DNA of 64,000 nucleotides from Paenibacillus montaniterrae (GCF_018403185.1 NZ_BOSE01000001.1:1116001-1180000), one strand, 5' to 3'. Shown: positions 17,877 to 27,427, counted from the stretch's first letter. Translations and numbers: made by a program. The notes: a model not told the origin generated them from the sequence alone.

Positions 17877-18800
17877 CTATGCGCCTTCCTCACCGTTTTC
17901 CAGCCAAGCCACCTGCTCCTCGCTAAGCTCCAGCTTCATAGCCGTTATACAGGATTGCAGCTCTTGCAGCGAGCGCGCGCCTGCAATGATCGCTGTAGGA
18001 TAGGCTTGATTGGCCACGTAAGCAAGCGCGATTTCTGATGTTGACACACCCAACTGCTGAGCAAGTTGCTGGGCGCGGTCATATCTTTGCCAGTTTTGCT
18101 CACTGTAAAATACGCGCTCCATATCTTTATCCGTAACGACATCAGGCACAAAACGGCCTGAGAAAAAGCCTCTGGCTAGCGGTGACCATGATAGGCATGG
18201 CAGCTTTGTCAGCTTATGCATTGCAGCCATTTCATCGTCAACATGCAGCACGCCTTTCCAGAACGGCTCCTTAGGAATAGCGAGACTTAAATTCGGACTG
18301 TTGAAAGTGAAGCCGACCAAGCCGTGCTCTGCTGCATAGCGATTCGCTTCCAAAATGCGGGCAGGCGTCCAGTTAGAAGCCCCTATCGCATGAATCGTGC
18401 CCGAATCAATATATCGATTCAAATTTTCAATAATTTGACCAACTGTTAACGAGGCATCATCGCGATGAAGCGCATATAGGTCAATGTAATCCGTACGCAG
18501 CCGTTCAAGGCTGGTCTTGATTTCGCGATCCAAAATGTCAGGCTGCAAGGTAGAGATGCCGCCTTTTGTCAGCAGGACAAGCTGATCGCGCTGCTTTTGC
18601 TGCTCGACATAGCGGCCAATAACCTGCTCGCTTTCGCCTCCTGCATAAATATGTGCCGTATCGATCGTATTGCCGCCAATACTGACATATTGATCAAGCT
18701 CCTGAAGATGATGCTCATAGCTGTCAACCTGCAAGTAGTCGGAACCTTTAATCACATTAGAAACCGGCTTGGAACAGCCCGCTATCGACATATATTGCAT
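17877..18800 (-). CDS. Aldo/keto reductase
   Basis: The protein has 307 residues. Motifs: GGNTIDTAHIYAGGESEQVIG, LTKGGIS, YIDLYALHRDD, IGASNWTPARI and LSWSPLARGFFSGRF, as in the YajO/YhdN-like group. The start at 18800 has GAGGAG 10 nt upstream; an ATG at 18818 has no site. It lies 64 nt downstream of a Gfo/Idh/MocA oxidoreductase on the same strand, and the pair may act on the same sugar or inositol derivative. The barrel start is shortened: the usual first strand motif (L-G-x-G) appears only as SIAGCSKPVS. Confidence 0.8.
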   Translation of the reverse strand: MQYMSIAGCSKPVSNVIKGSDYLQVDSYEHHLQELDQYVSIGGNTIDTAHIYAGGESEQVIGRYVEQQKQRDQLVLLTKGGISTLQPDILDREIKTSLERLRTDYIDLYALHRDDASLTVGQIIENLNRYIDSGTIHAIGASNWTPARILEANRYAAEHGLVGFTFNSPNLSLAIPKEPFWKGVLHVDDEMAAMHKLTKLPCLSWSPLARGFFSGRFVPDVVTDKDMERVFYSEQNWQRYDRAQQLAQQLGVSTSEIALAYVANQAYPTAIIAGARSLQELQSCITAMKLELSEEQVAWLENGEEGA

Positions 18801-18864
18801 AATACGCTCACTCCTCATATTATAACGATAAGAATAGCATTGCGGAGACTTGATCTTTAGCAGT

Positions 18865-19869
18865 TTATTGGATTGTTATACGTGCTTTTTGCTCTGCTGA
18901 GGTTAAGCATGCCTCCAGCACCTTCATATTGGCCGCAGCATCCTCAAGCGGGAACGGCAAAGGCTGCTCGCCATAAATCGCTTGAGCAATCGCATCCGCC
19001 TGCAAGGCGTAGCTGTCCAGATGCTCAGCCTGAATTTCCTCCACGCCCGCATCGGTATATAGAAAATAATTGGCTTCCTGCTCATTTTTGCCGAGGAAAG
19101 CATGCGGCAGCTCAATTCTTCCTTTCGTCCCGACAATCTCAAGTGAATTGCGGAAGGTTGCCCACATGCCACAATCAAATACTAGTGTCAGGTCGTCCGG
19201 AAACTCAACGAGGCCAGACGCCATCATGTCTACGCCGCCATGCTTTTCCGAAAACAGCGCGTGCATCGTTGCCGCGATCGGCTCCTGGCCAATTAGGTAG
19301 CGAGCAGCACTGATTGGATAGCAGCCTACATCATAGAGCGAACCGCCTCCCCATTCCTTTACAAAACGAACATTTTCTGTGCTGTCTCCGTTGTTGAAGG
19401 TAAAGCAGCCGCGAATTAAGCGAAGCTCGCCGATTGCTCCATCAGCAATTAATTGCTTAATTTGCGCATAACGCGGGTGATAGCGATACATAAATGCCTC
19501 GGCGACAATAACCCCTGCTTGCTTTGCCACAGCCGCCATTTCTAATGCTTCTTCATAATTGAGCGCAATCGGCTTCTCGCACAGTACATGCTTGCCTGCT
19601 TTTGCAGCAGCAATTGTCCACTCCTTATGCAAATGATTAGGCAGCGGGATATAAATCGCATCCAGCTCAGGATCAGCAAGCAGCTCCTCATAACTGCCGT
19701 AGGCTTGCGGAATATTAAGCTGCTCGGCAGTTTCCTTTGCCGTTTCCAAGGAGCGGCTTGCAATAGCTTTAACCTCATTAAAGCGGGACTTTTGAATGCC
19801 GGGAATGACGGAGCGCTTGGCTATGGAAGCGCAGCCAAGTATCCCCCAGCGAATGGTTTGGTTTGACAT
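18865..19869 (-). CDS. Gfo/Idh/MocA family oxidoreductase
   Basis: The protein has 334 residues. It has an N-terminal Rossmann fold (IRWGILGCASIAKRSVIPG, then YIPLPNHLH and HVLCEKPIA with the catalytic Lys) and a C-terminal alpha/beta dimerisation domain including GGGSLYDVGCYPI. It is an NAD(P)-dependent dehydrogenase of a sugar or polyol; the substrate cannot be told. ATG 19869 has AAGGAG 7 nt upstream. It is the first gene of a two-gene operon with the aldo/keto reductase at 17877. Confidence 0.9.
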   Translation of the reverse strand: MSNQTIRWGILGCASIAKRSVIPGIQKSRFNEVKAIASRSLETAKETAEQLNIPQAYGSYEELLADPELDAIYIPLPNHLHKEWTIAAAKAGKHVLCEKPIALNYEEALEMAAVAKQAGVIVAEAFMYRYHPRYAQIKQLIADGAIGELRLIRGCFTFNNGDSTENVRFVKEWGGGSLYDVGCYPISAARYLIGQEPIAATMHALFSEKHGGVDMMASGLVEFPDDLTLVFDCGMWATFRNSLEIVGTKGRIELPHAFLGKNEQEANYFLYTDAGVEEIQAEHLDSYALQADAIAQAIYGEQPLPFPLEDAAANMKVLEACLTSAEQKARITIQ

Positions 19870-19898
19870 GATACAGCTCCTTTTCCAATATAGAATAG

Positions 19899-19928
19899 TT
19901 GTCTCTGCCTGTGAGAATAGGGTATGAT
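19899..19928 (+). promoter_or_regulatory. Candidate promoter of nagZ-like gene
   Basis: TTGTCT at 19899-19904, 18 nt, then TATGAT at 19923-19928, followed by GAGAGGGG 15 nt before the ATG. Confidence 0.45.
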
Positions 19929-19964
19929 TTATTATACCATTAAGTTGAGAGGGGTGAATGGCTG

Positions 19965-21203
19965 ATGAAAAAATGGCTCATTATTTTTCCAATTATATTA
20001 TTGCTTGGCAGCATCCTTTACTTTTTTCCACTCGATAAGACGAACAAAACAAATATAGATGTGCAGCCTCACAACAATCAGCCAGAGGAATCTTCCCTTC
20101 CGACTCAGTCTCCTGCACCTTCAGAGGAGCAAGAGGAGCAAGACGAACAAGAGCTGCAAATTCAGCAGCAGCTTGATGAGCTGACGCTAGAGCAAAAGAT
20201 CGGGCAGCTGTTAATCGTCGGTATAGATGACAACAGCTCCAGCATAAGCAAGCAAACGCAGCAGCTCGTCCATGATCAGGGCATAGGCAACATTATTTTA
20301 TTTAAACGCAATATTAAAAACGATAAGCAATTGGCCTCTTTGATCGAGGCATTAAAGGAACTGCCTGCCGATCATGCTCCTCCACTCTGGATAACAATTG
20401 ACCAGGAGGGCGGTAAAGTAAATCGGCTGCCAGAGCAATTTCCTTCAGCCGAGGAGCTGGTTGAACTGGATGATACGGCTGTTACCGAGCAAACCGGAGA
20501 GCATATGGGAGAAGCGCTTGCGGATCTTTCCATTGATGTAAATTTCGCGCCTGTGCTTGACATTAATAACAATCCTGACAATCCGGTAATCGGCAGCAGA
20601 GCATTTGGCTCGACGGCTCAGGAAGTTGTAACGCACAGCATTGCGATGCTGGACGGACTGGATGACTATGTGCTTACCGTTGGCAAGCATTTCCCGGGAC
20701 ATGGGGATACGAATGTAGATTCACATGCTTCCCTGCCGACGATCAATAAAAGCTGGGAAGAGCTGGAGCAGCTTGAGCTGATCCCTTTTCGCGCCGCTAT
20801 AAAGCGACATATCGACGCGATTATGGTTGGACATCTTTATTTGCCGCAAGTTGATGAGCAATTTCCCGCTTCACTCTCGCCTACTATTATTAAGCATTAT
20901 TTGCGAGACGAGCTGGGATTTGAAGGACTTGTCATTACCGATGATCTGGTGATGGGAGGTATTACAGAAAATTATGAGGTAGGCGAAGCCGCGGTATTAG
21001 CGCTCCAGGCTGGCAACACCATGCTCATTGTAGGTCATCATCCGAAGCAGCAGCAGGAGGTCATTCAATCTTTAGTAGAAGCAGTCAAGCAGCATAAGCT
21101 GGATGAGCGTTTAATAGATGAGCAGGTTAAGCTGGTCCTGCGCATGAAGCTGAACAAGCTTAACTATTTGCACTCGTCCGATTGGCCTGAAGAGCAGCAG
21201 TAA
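19965..21203 (+). CDS. nagZ: Beta-N-acetylhexosaminidase, GH3 (NagZ/YbbD-like), membrane-anchored
   Basis: The protein has 412 residues. The N-terminus MKKWLIIFPIILLLGSILYFF is an uncleaved signal anchor without lipobox Cys, followed by an acidic Gln-rich linker (about 30-70). The GH3 domain shows IGQLLIVGID, ITIDQEGGKVNRLPEQFP, GKHFPGHGDTNVDSH and the nucleophile Asp in LVITDDLVMGG. The enzyme releases N-acetylglucosamine from cell-wall muropeptides outside the membrane. It is shorter than B. subtilis NagZ, which has an extra C-terminal domain. A terminator follows that is shared with the convergent TPM gene. Confidence 0.9.
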   Translation: MKKWLIIFPIILLLGSILYFFPLDKTNKTNIDVQPHNNQPEESSLPTQSPAPSEEQEEQDEQELQIQQQLDELTLEQKIGQLLIVGIDDNSSSISKQTQQLVHDQGIGNIILFKRNIKNDKQLASLIEALKELPADHAPPLWITIDQEGGKVNRLPEQFPSAEELVELDDTAVTEQTGEHMGEALADLSIDVNFAPVLDINNNPDNPVIGSRAFGSTAQEVVTHSIAMLDGLDDYVLTVGKHFPGHGDTNVDSHASLPTINKSWEELEQLELIPFRAAIKRHIDAIMVGHLYLPQVDEQFPASLSPTIIKHYLRDELGFEGLVITDDLVMGGITENYEVGEAAVLALQAGNTMLIVGHHPKQQQEVIQSLVEAVKQHKLDERLIDEQVKLVLRMKLNKLNYLHSSDWPEEQQ

Positions 21204-21225
21204 ACAGACGGCAAACAAACATTAA

Positions 21226-21266
21226 AACCCCTTGGCTCAGCTATTACTCAGCTGCACCAAGGGGTT
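21226..21266. terminator. Bidirectional terminator
   Basis: AACCCCTTGG (21226-21235) pairs with CCAAGGGGTT (21257-21266), with a secondary hairpin CAGCT-ATTACT-CAGCTG inside. It lies between convergent genes. Confidence 0.75.
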
Positions 21267-21287
21267 CTGTTTAGTGGTTTAGTGCGA

Positions 21288-23609
21288 CTATTTGAAGCGT
21301 CCGCCTCCACCGCGCGAGCCGCCTCCACGGAAGCTGCCTCCGCCGCCACGAGAACCGCCGCCACGGAAGCTGCCTCCGCCGCCGCGAGAGCCGCCGCCAA
21401 AGCCGCCTCCGCCGCCGAAGCCACCTCCGCCAAAGCCGCCACCACCAAAACCGCCTCCATTATTACGGCGATTTTGGTTAGTCATCCGCCTCATCATTTC
21501 TATTTGTGCAAGCTGGCGAAGCCGTTCCTGCTCAGCCCGCTCTCTAGCTTGCTTATCTGCAATAGCCTTTGCAGCCATCTGATGGAACTGCGTATAATAT
21601 TGCTGAACATACTTAAGCTGCTCGGTCATACCATCCAGCATGATTGGCCTGCTTGCCAGCTGCTGCTCGATTCCATTAAGAAGCTGCAGCCCTCTCATAT
21701 GCGCATCCGCCATCCCCCCATGCATTTGAAGATTATGACTGTTTAAATTGCTGCGCACATGGTCGAAGCCGCTTTTTTCCTGTGCTACACGATGGATAAG
21801 CTGCTGCAGCGATGACTCCAGCTCATGATGAAGCTGCTCCAACTCCAGACAGAAGGCTTCAAGCTCGTTCACTTTATTTTGTGCCTCCTGCAATATGCTT
21901 TCCGCTTCCAAATATCGCTGCGTTTTAGCATCATTGTACTGACAGGAAAGCTTGATTTGCTGTTCAATTTGTGCAATTTGCTGAGGAAGCTGCTCAAGCT
22001 CCTGCTCTGCTTCCTGCCAATGCGCAGCATCAAACTGCTGCTTTGTTAATGAGAGCGACTGCTGAGCCTTTGCCATTCGTTGCGATTTCAGCTCTTGCAG
22101 CGCCTGCTCCAAAGCTCTAATATGCTCAATATTGGCATCACGGGCGCTTATAGAACGCGTAACGTCAGACAGCGCGGTGCTCAGCCAGTGTTCAATCCGG
22201 TTGGCACACTCTCTTGCCGTTGGCACATCTCCGATTTTTAATGAGCGTTCAATCGTCAATAGCTGTCCATTCATCGAATCAAACCATTGATATGGCGAAA
22301 TTTCCTGCAGAGTCAAGCCCTCATTGCTGACAAGCGTATCAAGCTTTTGCTTCGTTTGCTCAATATGCTGCGGAAGCTTGCGCAGTGCTTCGATCAAATG
22401 CTCATACATATTGACATCTTCAACCCAGCTCGTAATTTTTGCTTCTTCAGCATTCAAGCGCGTGCTTGCTTCGATTGGATTAAAGGCTAGCGCAGCTTCA
22501 ATGTCCTTAAGCAAAGCTTCGATTTCGGTTTGACGGTCAAACAACGCCCTTAACGTCGTTTCTGCATCGGTAGAAATCGCCAGCAAAGCCTTCTTCCCTT
22601 GAGCAAAGCTTTCTTGTCGCTGCCGCAGCAATTCGGTAGCCGCTGCCTCGATATTTTTGTACTTGTCTACCGCAGATTGCAGCTCTGCAATCGAATGCTC
22701 GATATCATTTAACGCGCGAGACATATCATGCAAACTTGCTTCCGTTTTTTGCAGCTGGGAAGGTGCAAGCTGCTGCCATGCTCGAAGCTGCTCGGGATAG
22801 CGTGACATTTGCTGCAGCAGCTCGTACAAATCATCCTCAACATCGCCAATAATATCGCGCGACTTGCCCATTGAAAACTTTTTAATTTCTTCCATTTCGT
22901 AGTTAAGCTTATGCAGCTCTGCTGATCGTTTCTCGTAGCGATCCTCCAGCTGCAGCAGCAAGCTTTTCACGCGCTTGCGCTTCGCACGCTGTGCAAAAAT
23001 AATTATAGCTGCGCCAACGATAATGAGAACCGCAATCATAATAAGCATCGTAAGACCTGAGCCTTCACTGCGAGGAACAGAAGCTGCTCCATTCGTTCCC
23101 TTTGTCGGTTGAGACTTATAGCTGTCTAAGTAGAACGCCAGTCCATTTATCGTCTCTTCGATAGCAGCGTAATAATTACCTTCTCCTGCTTTCGGGAAAA
23201 ACCTCTGCTCTAAAAAAGAAGCTACGGGATCATTGCGCCGCAGATCGTCTGCAGCGTACAGCGCTGACTCCAGCGTCGAGCCGATCGGCAACTGCAGCCA
23301 TACTTCTCCAATGCCATCGTCAACGACCAGCAAGCCTTCATCGCTCGCTAAGCCCCAGTCCGAAAACAGCTGCTCGCTATAGCTTGCAATATCTTGCGAG
23401 CCAATCGATGCAACAAGCAAAACATTGAGCTTGATCCCCTGCTTGCTCATATTTGCTTCCAATGCTGAAATCTCTTGTCCTGACAAGGCGCCTGTCTCAT
23501 CATGAATGTAAGATCCATTAGGTCCAACCGCCTGCACTGGAGGCGCGAACAGCATATGCAGCATAAGCAGCAGTATAGCAGCCAGTGTGAAGCTAGTTCG
23601 TCTATTCAT
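21288..23609 (-). CDS. TPM-domain membrane protein with long coiled coil and Gly/Phe/Arg-rich tail
   Basis: The protein has 773 residues. A signal peptide (1-27) is followed by a TPM (YgcG-like) domain at about 28-150, with DETGALSGQEISALEANM and DEGLLVVDDGIGEVWLQLPIG. A transmembrane helix (about 188-208, LIMIAVLIIVGAAIIIF) leads to a very long cytoplasmic helical region (about 210-690). The last 70 residues are almost only G, F, R and S (GGGFGGGGFGG, then GGGSRGGG repeats). GGAGG lies 7 nt before the ATG. It directly follows pspA, and TPM-PspA pairing is a known envelope-stress arrangement, so it probably tethers or senses at the membrane with PspA. The Arg/Gly tail resembles low-complexity RNA- or membrane-binding segments. 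Confidence 0.82.
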   Translation of the reverse strand: MNRRTSFTLAAILLLMLHMLFAPPVQAVGPNGSYIHDETGALSGQEISALEANMSKQGIKLNVLLVASIGSQDIASYSEQLFSDWGLASDEGLLVVDDGIGEVWLQLPIGSTLESALYAADDLRRNDPVASFLEQRFFPKAGEGNYYAAIEETINGLAFYLDSYKSQPTKGTNGAASVPRSEGSGLTMLIMIAVLIIVGAAIIIFAQRAKRKRVKSLLLQLEDRYEKRSAELHKLNYEMEEIKKFSMGKSRDIIGDVEDDLYELLQQMSRYPEQLRAWQQLAPSQLQKTEASLHDMSRALNDIEHSIAELQSAVDKYKNIEAAATELLRQRQESFAQGKKALLAISTDAETTLRALFDRQTEIEALLKDIEAALAFNPIEASTRLNAEEAKITSWVEDVNMYEHLIEALRKLPQHIEQTKQKLDTLVSNEGLTLQEISPYQWFDSMNGQLLTIERSLKIGDVPTARECANRIEHWLSTALSDVTRSISARDANIEHIRALEQALQELKSQRMAKAQQSLSLTKQQFDAAHWQEAEQELEQLPQQIAQIEQQIKLSCQYNDAKTQRYLEAESILQEAQNKVNELEAFCLELEQLHHELESSLQQLIHRVAQEKSGFDHVRSNLNSHNLQMHGGMADAHMRGLQLLNGIEQQLASRPIMLDGMTEQLKYVQQYYTQFHQMAAKAIADKQARERAEQERLRQLAQIEMMRRMTNQNRRNNGGGFGGGGFGGGGFGGGGGFGGGSRGGGGSFRGGGSRGGGGSFRGGGSRGGGGRFK

Positions 23610-23629
23610 TCAGCTACCTCCATGAGAAA

Positions 23630-23675
23630 GGGGTTATTCAGAAAGTCAGTGACTACTGACGATTGAACACCCCTT
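23630..23675 (-). other. Intercistronic hairpin between pspA and TPM gene
   Basis: An outer stem (AGAAGGGGTGTTCA on the minus strand with TGAATAACCCCTTTCT) encloses a second small stem GTCAGT/ACTGAC. It ends just before the ribosome site of the TPM gene, and the T-tract is weak, so partial termination or mRNA stabilisation is possible. Confidence 0.4.
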
Positions 23676-23683
23676 CTTGTTTA

Positions 23684-24364
23684 TTATTTATTTCCGTTCA
23701 GCTCTGCTTTTAATGCAGCCAATTCATCTTCGATTGCATTATCTTTAGTTGCTTTCAGCTGCTCTTCGAATTTCTGGTCTAACGATTTATCCTCATTGGC
23801 CAATTCGAATGCGGCATCCGCTTCATCATGCATTTTTTGGATTTTTTCTTCCATGCGGCTGAAGGTAGCACCAACATCGTTGCGGCCTACACCCTTCATC
23901 GTGCTATTAATTTTTTGCTGAGCTTTAGCTGCTTCCGCCTGTGCAATTAACGTGCTGCGTTGATCCTTCATTTCCGTAACGCGATTTTTCAAATCACGCA
24001 GCTGGTCGCGCAGCTTGTCTGCTGTCGCTTTGGCGCGATCATAGCTTTCCTGCAGCTTATCCCGCTTCTCAACCTGCTTGGCTTTGTCAGCCAGCGCTTC
24101 ACGCGCCAAATCGTCATTGCCAGCAGCCAATGCTTGACGAGCCTGCGATTCACGCTTCGCCACAAGCTCTTCTGCTTCCTTAAGCTCGCGCTCAAAACGC
24201 TTTTCCACAGCCATTTGCGAGGTTACAGCAGCCGTTACCTTCTCTACGTCCTCATCCAGCTCACGCAAAACCTGGTCAATTATTTTAACGGGATCCTCCA
24301 GTTTATCTACAGCTGCATTTACATTCGCCTTACCAATTCTAAACAAACGTTGAAAAATGCTCAT
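23684..24364 (-). CDS. pspA: Phage-shock protein A / IM30 family protein
   Basis: The protein has 226 residues, the normal length. The N-terminal amphipathic helix MSIFQRLFRIGKANVNAAVD binds membranes. The rest is a long coiled coil with the PspA patterns EDPVKIIDQVLRELDEDV and QKINSTMKGVGRNDVGATFSRMEEKI. ESCRT-III-like PspA proteins form rods that repair or protect the membrane. ATG 24364 follows GAGGAGG by 9 nt. It heads a two-gene unit with the TPM protein. Confidence 0.95.
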   Translation of the reverse strand: MSIFQRLFRIGKANVNAAVDKLEDPVKIIDQVLRELDEDVEKVTAAVTSQMAVEKRFERELKEAEELVAKRESQARQALAAGNDDLAREALADKAKQVEKRDKLQESYDRAKATADKLRDQLRDLKNRVTEMKDQRSTLIAQAEAAKAQQKINSTMKGVGRNDVGATFSRMEEKIQKMHDEADAAFELANEDKSLDQKFEEQLKATKDNAIEDELAALKAELNGNK

Positions 24365-24458
24365 TCAAACATACCTCCTCGTTCTGTCATAATAATGGTA
24401 ATACGTTAAAAATGAGGCCGGGTTTCATAAAATCCGCCAATACCATCTAAAGTTGACT

Positions 24459-25340
24459 TTAACGGCCAGCTTTATACTCCTGCAAGCCGAGAGCCAGCGC
24501 CCCGCACAAGCCTGCATCGTCGCCTAAGGCTGGCGGTATAATGTACTGATCGATTTGCTCTAAAATCATTTGATGCTGAACGTAGCCATTCAAGGTGCTT
24601 CTAACCTGTTCGCGAATTAACGGAAACAGCTGCTCCTGATGCATAACGCCGCCGCCCAAAATAATGCGCTCGGGCGAAAGCAGCAAGATAGTGGACACAA
24701 GCGCCTGTCCCAAATAATAGGCCTCAAGCTGCCAAGCCTCGTGCTCCTTCCCCAGCTCATGTCCCTTAACGCCGAATCTTTTTTCAATTGCAGGTCCTGC
24801 CGCAACGCCCTCGAGGCAGTCCTTATGGTATGGGCAGAAGCCTTCAAAGGAATCGGCAGGATGTCGCTTGACTGGAATATGCCCCGCTTCCGGGTGAAGC
24901 AGTCCATGCACCAGGCTGCCTTCGACAAATACGCCTACCCCTACTCCTGTGCCGACCGTATAGTATACGCAGCTATTCAAGCCTTGTGCGCTACCCCATG
25001 TTGCCTCTGCCAACGCAGCGCCATTAACATCTGTATCGAAGCCAATCGGCATATTAAACTGCTTTTTCAGCTCGCCGAGCACATCAATGTTTTTCCAGCC
25101 TGGCTTAGGGGTTGATGTAATATATCCATAGGTTGCACTTTTTCGATTCACATCAATCGGACCAAAAGTGCCCACGCCTAGCGCATCGAGCTGCTCACCT
25201 GCAAAAAATTGATTTATTTTTTCAAATACGATTTCAGGAGACTCTGTAGGAAAGCTAATTTTTTTCTCAATTTGCCCTTTTTCATTGCCGATGCCACAAA
25301 TGATTTTAGTACCGCCTGCTTCGATTCCGCCAATTCTCAA
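24459..25340 (-). CDS. ROK-family sugar kinase (fructokinase type)
   Basis: The protein has 293 residues. The ATP-binding N-terminus RIGGIEAGGTKIICGIG is typical of ROK fructokinases (ScrK/GmuE). Further motifs: GTFGPIDVNRKS, the catalytic Asp in FDTDVNGAALAEATWG, GTGVGVGVFVEG, and zinc ligands in PEAGHIPVKRH...CPYHKDCLEG. I place the start at TTG 25340, with GGGAGG 8 nt upstream, since the longer frame to 25445 has no homology and overlaps the upstream gene. It is 44 nt downstream of the beta-helix lipoprotein gene and probably cotranscribed with it. Confidence 0.88.
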   Translation of the reverse strand: MRIGGIEAGGTKIICGIGNEKGQIEKKISFPTESPEIVFEKINQFFAGEQLDALGVGTFGPIDVNRKSATYGYITSTPKPGWKNIDVLGELKKQFNMPIGFDTDVNGAALAEATWGSAQGLNSCVYYTVGTGVGVGVFVEGSLVHGLLHPEAGHIPVKRHPADSFEGFCPYHKDCLEGVAAGPAIEKRFGVKGHELGKEHEAWQLEAYYLGQALVSTILLLSPERIILGGGVMHQEQLFPLIREQVRSTLNGYVQHQMILEQIDQYIIPPALGDDAGLCGALALGLQEYKAGR

Positions 25341-25383
25341 TGGATAAACCTCCCAAATGGTTTCTTCTATAGAACAGCCAAAT

Positions 25384-27327
25384 TTACTGTGTTTGAATGT
25401 CTGCTGGAGCATCTTCTTGCATTGGGCGCCTGTCGTCTGCGGCATCAGGAGCTATGTCATCGCGCTCACCGCGTCCACCGCCGCCACGACCTCCGCCGCC
25501 AAAGCCACCGCCTTGACCGAAGCCTCCTTGCATCGTTGTTATCCCGCTCTCATCAACATAAGTAACACCTTCGCTAATTGTAAAGCTGACCAGCTCGGTA
25601 CCAGGCTGAGCTGGCGTCATTATTCCCAAGCCCAGTTGTTCATCAAGCTCCGCTTGACCGCCGCTTGATAGCGTATAGGTTTCACCAGCCTGCAGTTCTG
25701 CTGAGCTTATCAAGATCGACTGATACGATTTGGTTGGCTTAAAGGCAACAAGCACCTCGCCCGCCTCGTTGCTAAGCTGCACCAATGTGCCTGCCGCTTG
25801 ATTCGTTGGATAGTACATCAATATGGAAGGCTGCGTCGATTGCTCAGCTGACGGCGCCATAGCCATGCCGCTGCTTCCTGCAGCAATTAGCGTACCGCCC
25901 ATCAGAGTAAAGCTGTCATCGTAATCCAGCGCTCCATTGCCGTTATTTTCTGGCCCGTTCACGATTACGGTGCCGCCGCTCATCTCTATGCTGCCGTTGG
26001 AATCCAGCCCGTCTCCGTCTGCATCAACAAGCAATTGTCCGCCTGTAATAGACAAGTAAGCATCTGTAGTTGAGCTGAAGCTTGCTGCTCCTCTGCCTGC
26101 AAATGCAGATTGATCATTGCCCCCTGCAACATTTACTCCATCATCCGATGAGTGAAGCTCAATACGACCGCCTTGAATTGAAATTTGCATGCCTTCCAAG
26201 CCCTCATATGAAGCTGCAACCGTAAGCTCACCATCGTAAATCGACAGTGCTTGATCGGCATGTACACCATCATCGCCTGATGCTAGCGTCAATTGACCTC
26301 CGCGTATATCTACATTGCCATTGCTGTGCAATGCATCCTCATAGGCGTCAATCTTAAAGCTGCCGCCTTGTATCGTGAGGAGAGTAGCTGCTTTAATTCC
26401 TTTGGCGCTTGATACGCTGGAAGCAGCATGTGCTCCGCCGCCGCTTATCATGCTGAAGCTGCCATTGTCAATCAGCAGCTCGCCGATGGAATCTATAGCG
26501 TCCGCCCCTGCATCTATCGTAAACTCACCGTCAGCGATATAAATGCTGCCGAGCTTGTCTGCATTGTCATTCGTTGACTTTAAGCCATCTCCTGCCACAT
26601 TAAGCTTATAGGAGCCCTGTCGCACCGCCAGCAGATCGCGGCCGACAATTCCATCATCGACCGAATTTATTTCATATTGACCGTCTGCAAGCAGCAGGCG
26701 ATCCTTGCCAACAATCGCATTATTGTAATTGGCATCAATTATTAGCTTGCCCGTGCCATTAATCGTCAAGTCAGCTTTGCTGTAGAGCGTGCCGATCGGC
26801 TCATCGACGCCGTCCGCCAGCTTGTACTGCTCTCCATCGGACAGTGTATTTGCTGTGCCATCAGCTAGTGTAACGACAACTTTGCCGGCATCTTCAACAA
26901 AAATAGCCGCTCCATCCTCATTGTGAATAGAAGCATTGTTCAAAATTATTTTTACATCACCGTCATATTCCAGCTTAACATGGATGCTTCCATCAGACAG
27001 TTCTCCATTCAGTACATATGTACCGGGCAAAGCAATGGTCACATCAGAGTGCTCGATAAATACACCACGCTTAGCGCTGGTAGCAATGCTGCTGCCATTA
27101 AAGCTGATCGTTTCCGCATCTGAATCGCTCCAGCTGGCATCCAGGTCAGCTTCTTCAAACTCAACAAGCGCCTGCTTGCGTTGATTCTCACCAGACTTCT
27201 GTGCATTGTCTGAGACAGACGTTTGCAATATATTGCTTTTATCATTTATAGACGAGCTGCAACCTCCCGCGATTAAGCCAAGTGTTAGCAGTGTTAAGCC
27301 AAGCCACTGTTGATAACCTGATTTCAT
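25384..27327 (-). CDS. Surface lipoprotein with parallel beta-helix carbohydrate-binding domain (Cthe_2159-like)
   Basis: The protein has 647 residues. A lipoprotein signal (LGLIAGGC) is followed by a Ser-rich linker and a long domain of repeating turns such as ADLTINGTGKLIIDANYNNAI, DIRGGQLTLASGDDGVHAD and SIQGGRIELHSSDDGVNVAGG. These are hallmarks of the DUF4353/Cthe_2159 polygalacturonate-binding beta helix, with Asp-rich turns that bind calcium. The C-terminus is Gly/Arg-rich (GGFGGGGRGGGGRGERDD), which is unusual for the family. ATG 27327 has AGGAG 8 nt upstream. Its partner is the ROK kinase. It is probably surface-bound with a role in polysaccharide binding (family knowledge; not shown here). 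Confidence 0.82.
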   Translation of the reverse strand: MKSGYQQWLGLTLLTLGLIAGGCSSSINDKSNILQTSVSDNAQKSGENQRKQALVEFEEADLDASWSDSDAETISFNGSSIATSAKRGVFIEHSDVTIALPGTYVLNGELSDGSIHVKLEYDGDVKIILNNASIHNEDGAAIFVEDAGKVVVTLADGTANTLSDGEQYKLADGVDEPIGTLYSKADLTINGTGKLIIDANYNNAIVGKDRLLLADGQYEINSVDDGIVGRDLLAVRQGSYKLNVAGDGLKSTNDNADKLGSIYIADGEFTIDAGADAIDSIGELLIDNGSFSMISGGGAHAASSVSSAKGIKAATLLTIQGGSFKIDAYEDALHSNGNVDIRGGQLTLASGDDGVHADQALSIYDGELTVAASYEGLEGMQISIQGGRIELHSSDDGVNVAGGNDQSAFAGRGAASFSSTTDAYLSITGGQLLVDADGDGLDSNGSIEMSGGTVIVNGPENNGNGALDYDDSFTLMGGTLIAAGSSGMAMAPSAEQSTQPSILMYYPTNQAAGTLVQLSNEAGEVLVAFKPTKSYQSILISSAELQAGETYTLSSGGQAELDEQLGLGIMTPAQPGTELVSFTISEGVTYVDESGITTMQGGFGQGGGFGGGGRGGGGRGERDDIAPDAADDRRPMQEDAPADIQTQ

Positions 27328-27427
27328 ATCCACCACTCCTATACCTTCGATAGGACTAAGTATAGCAGCAGCAAATTAAATAAAACTTAAAGATTACTGA
27401 ATCCGATCTGAAAGTTATAAATGCCAG

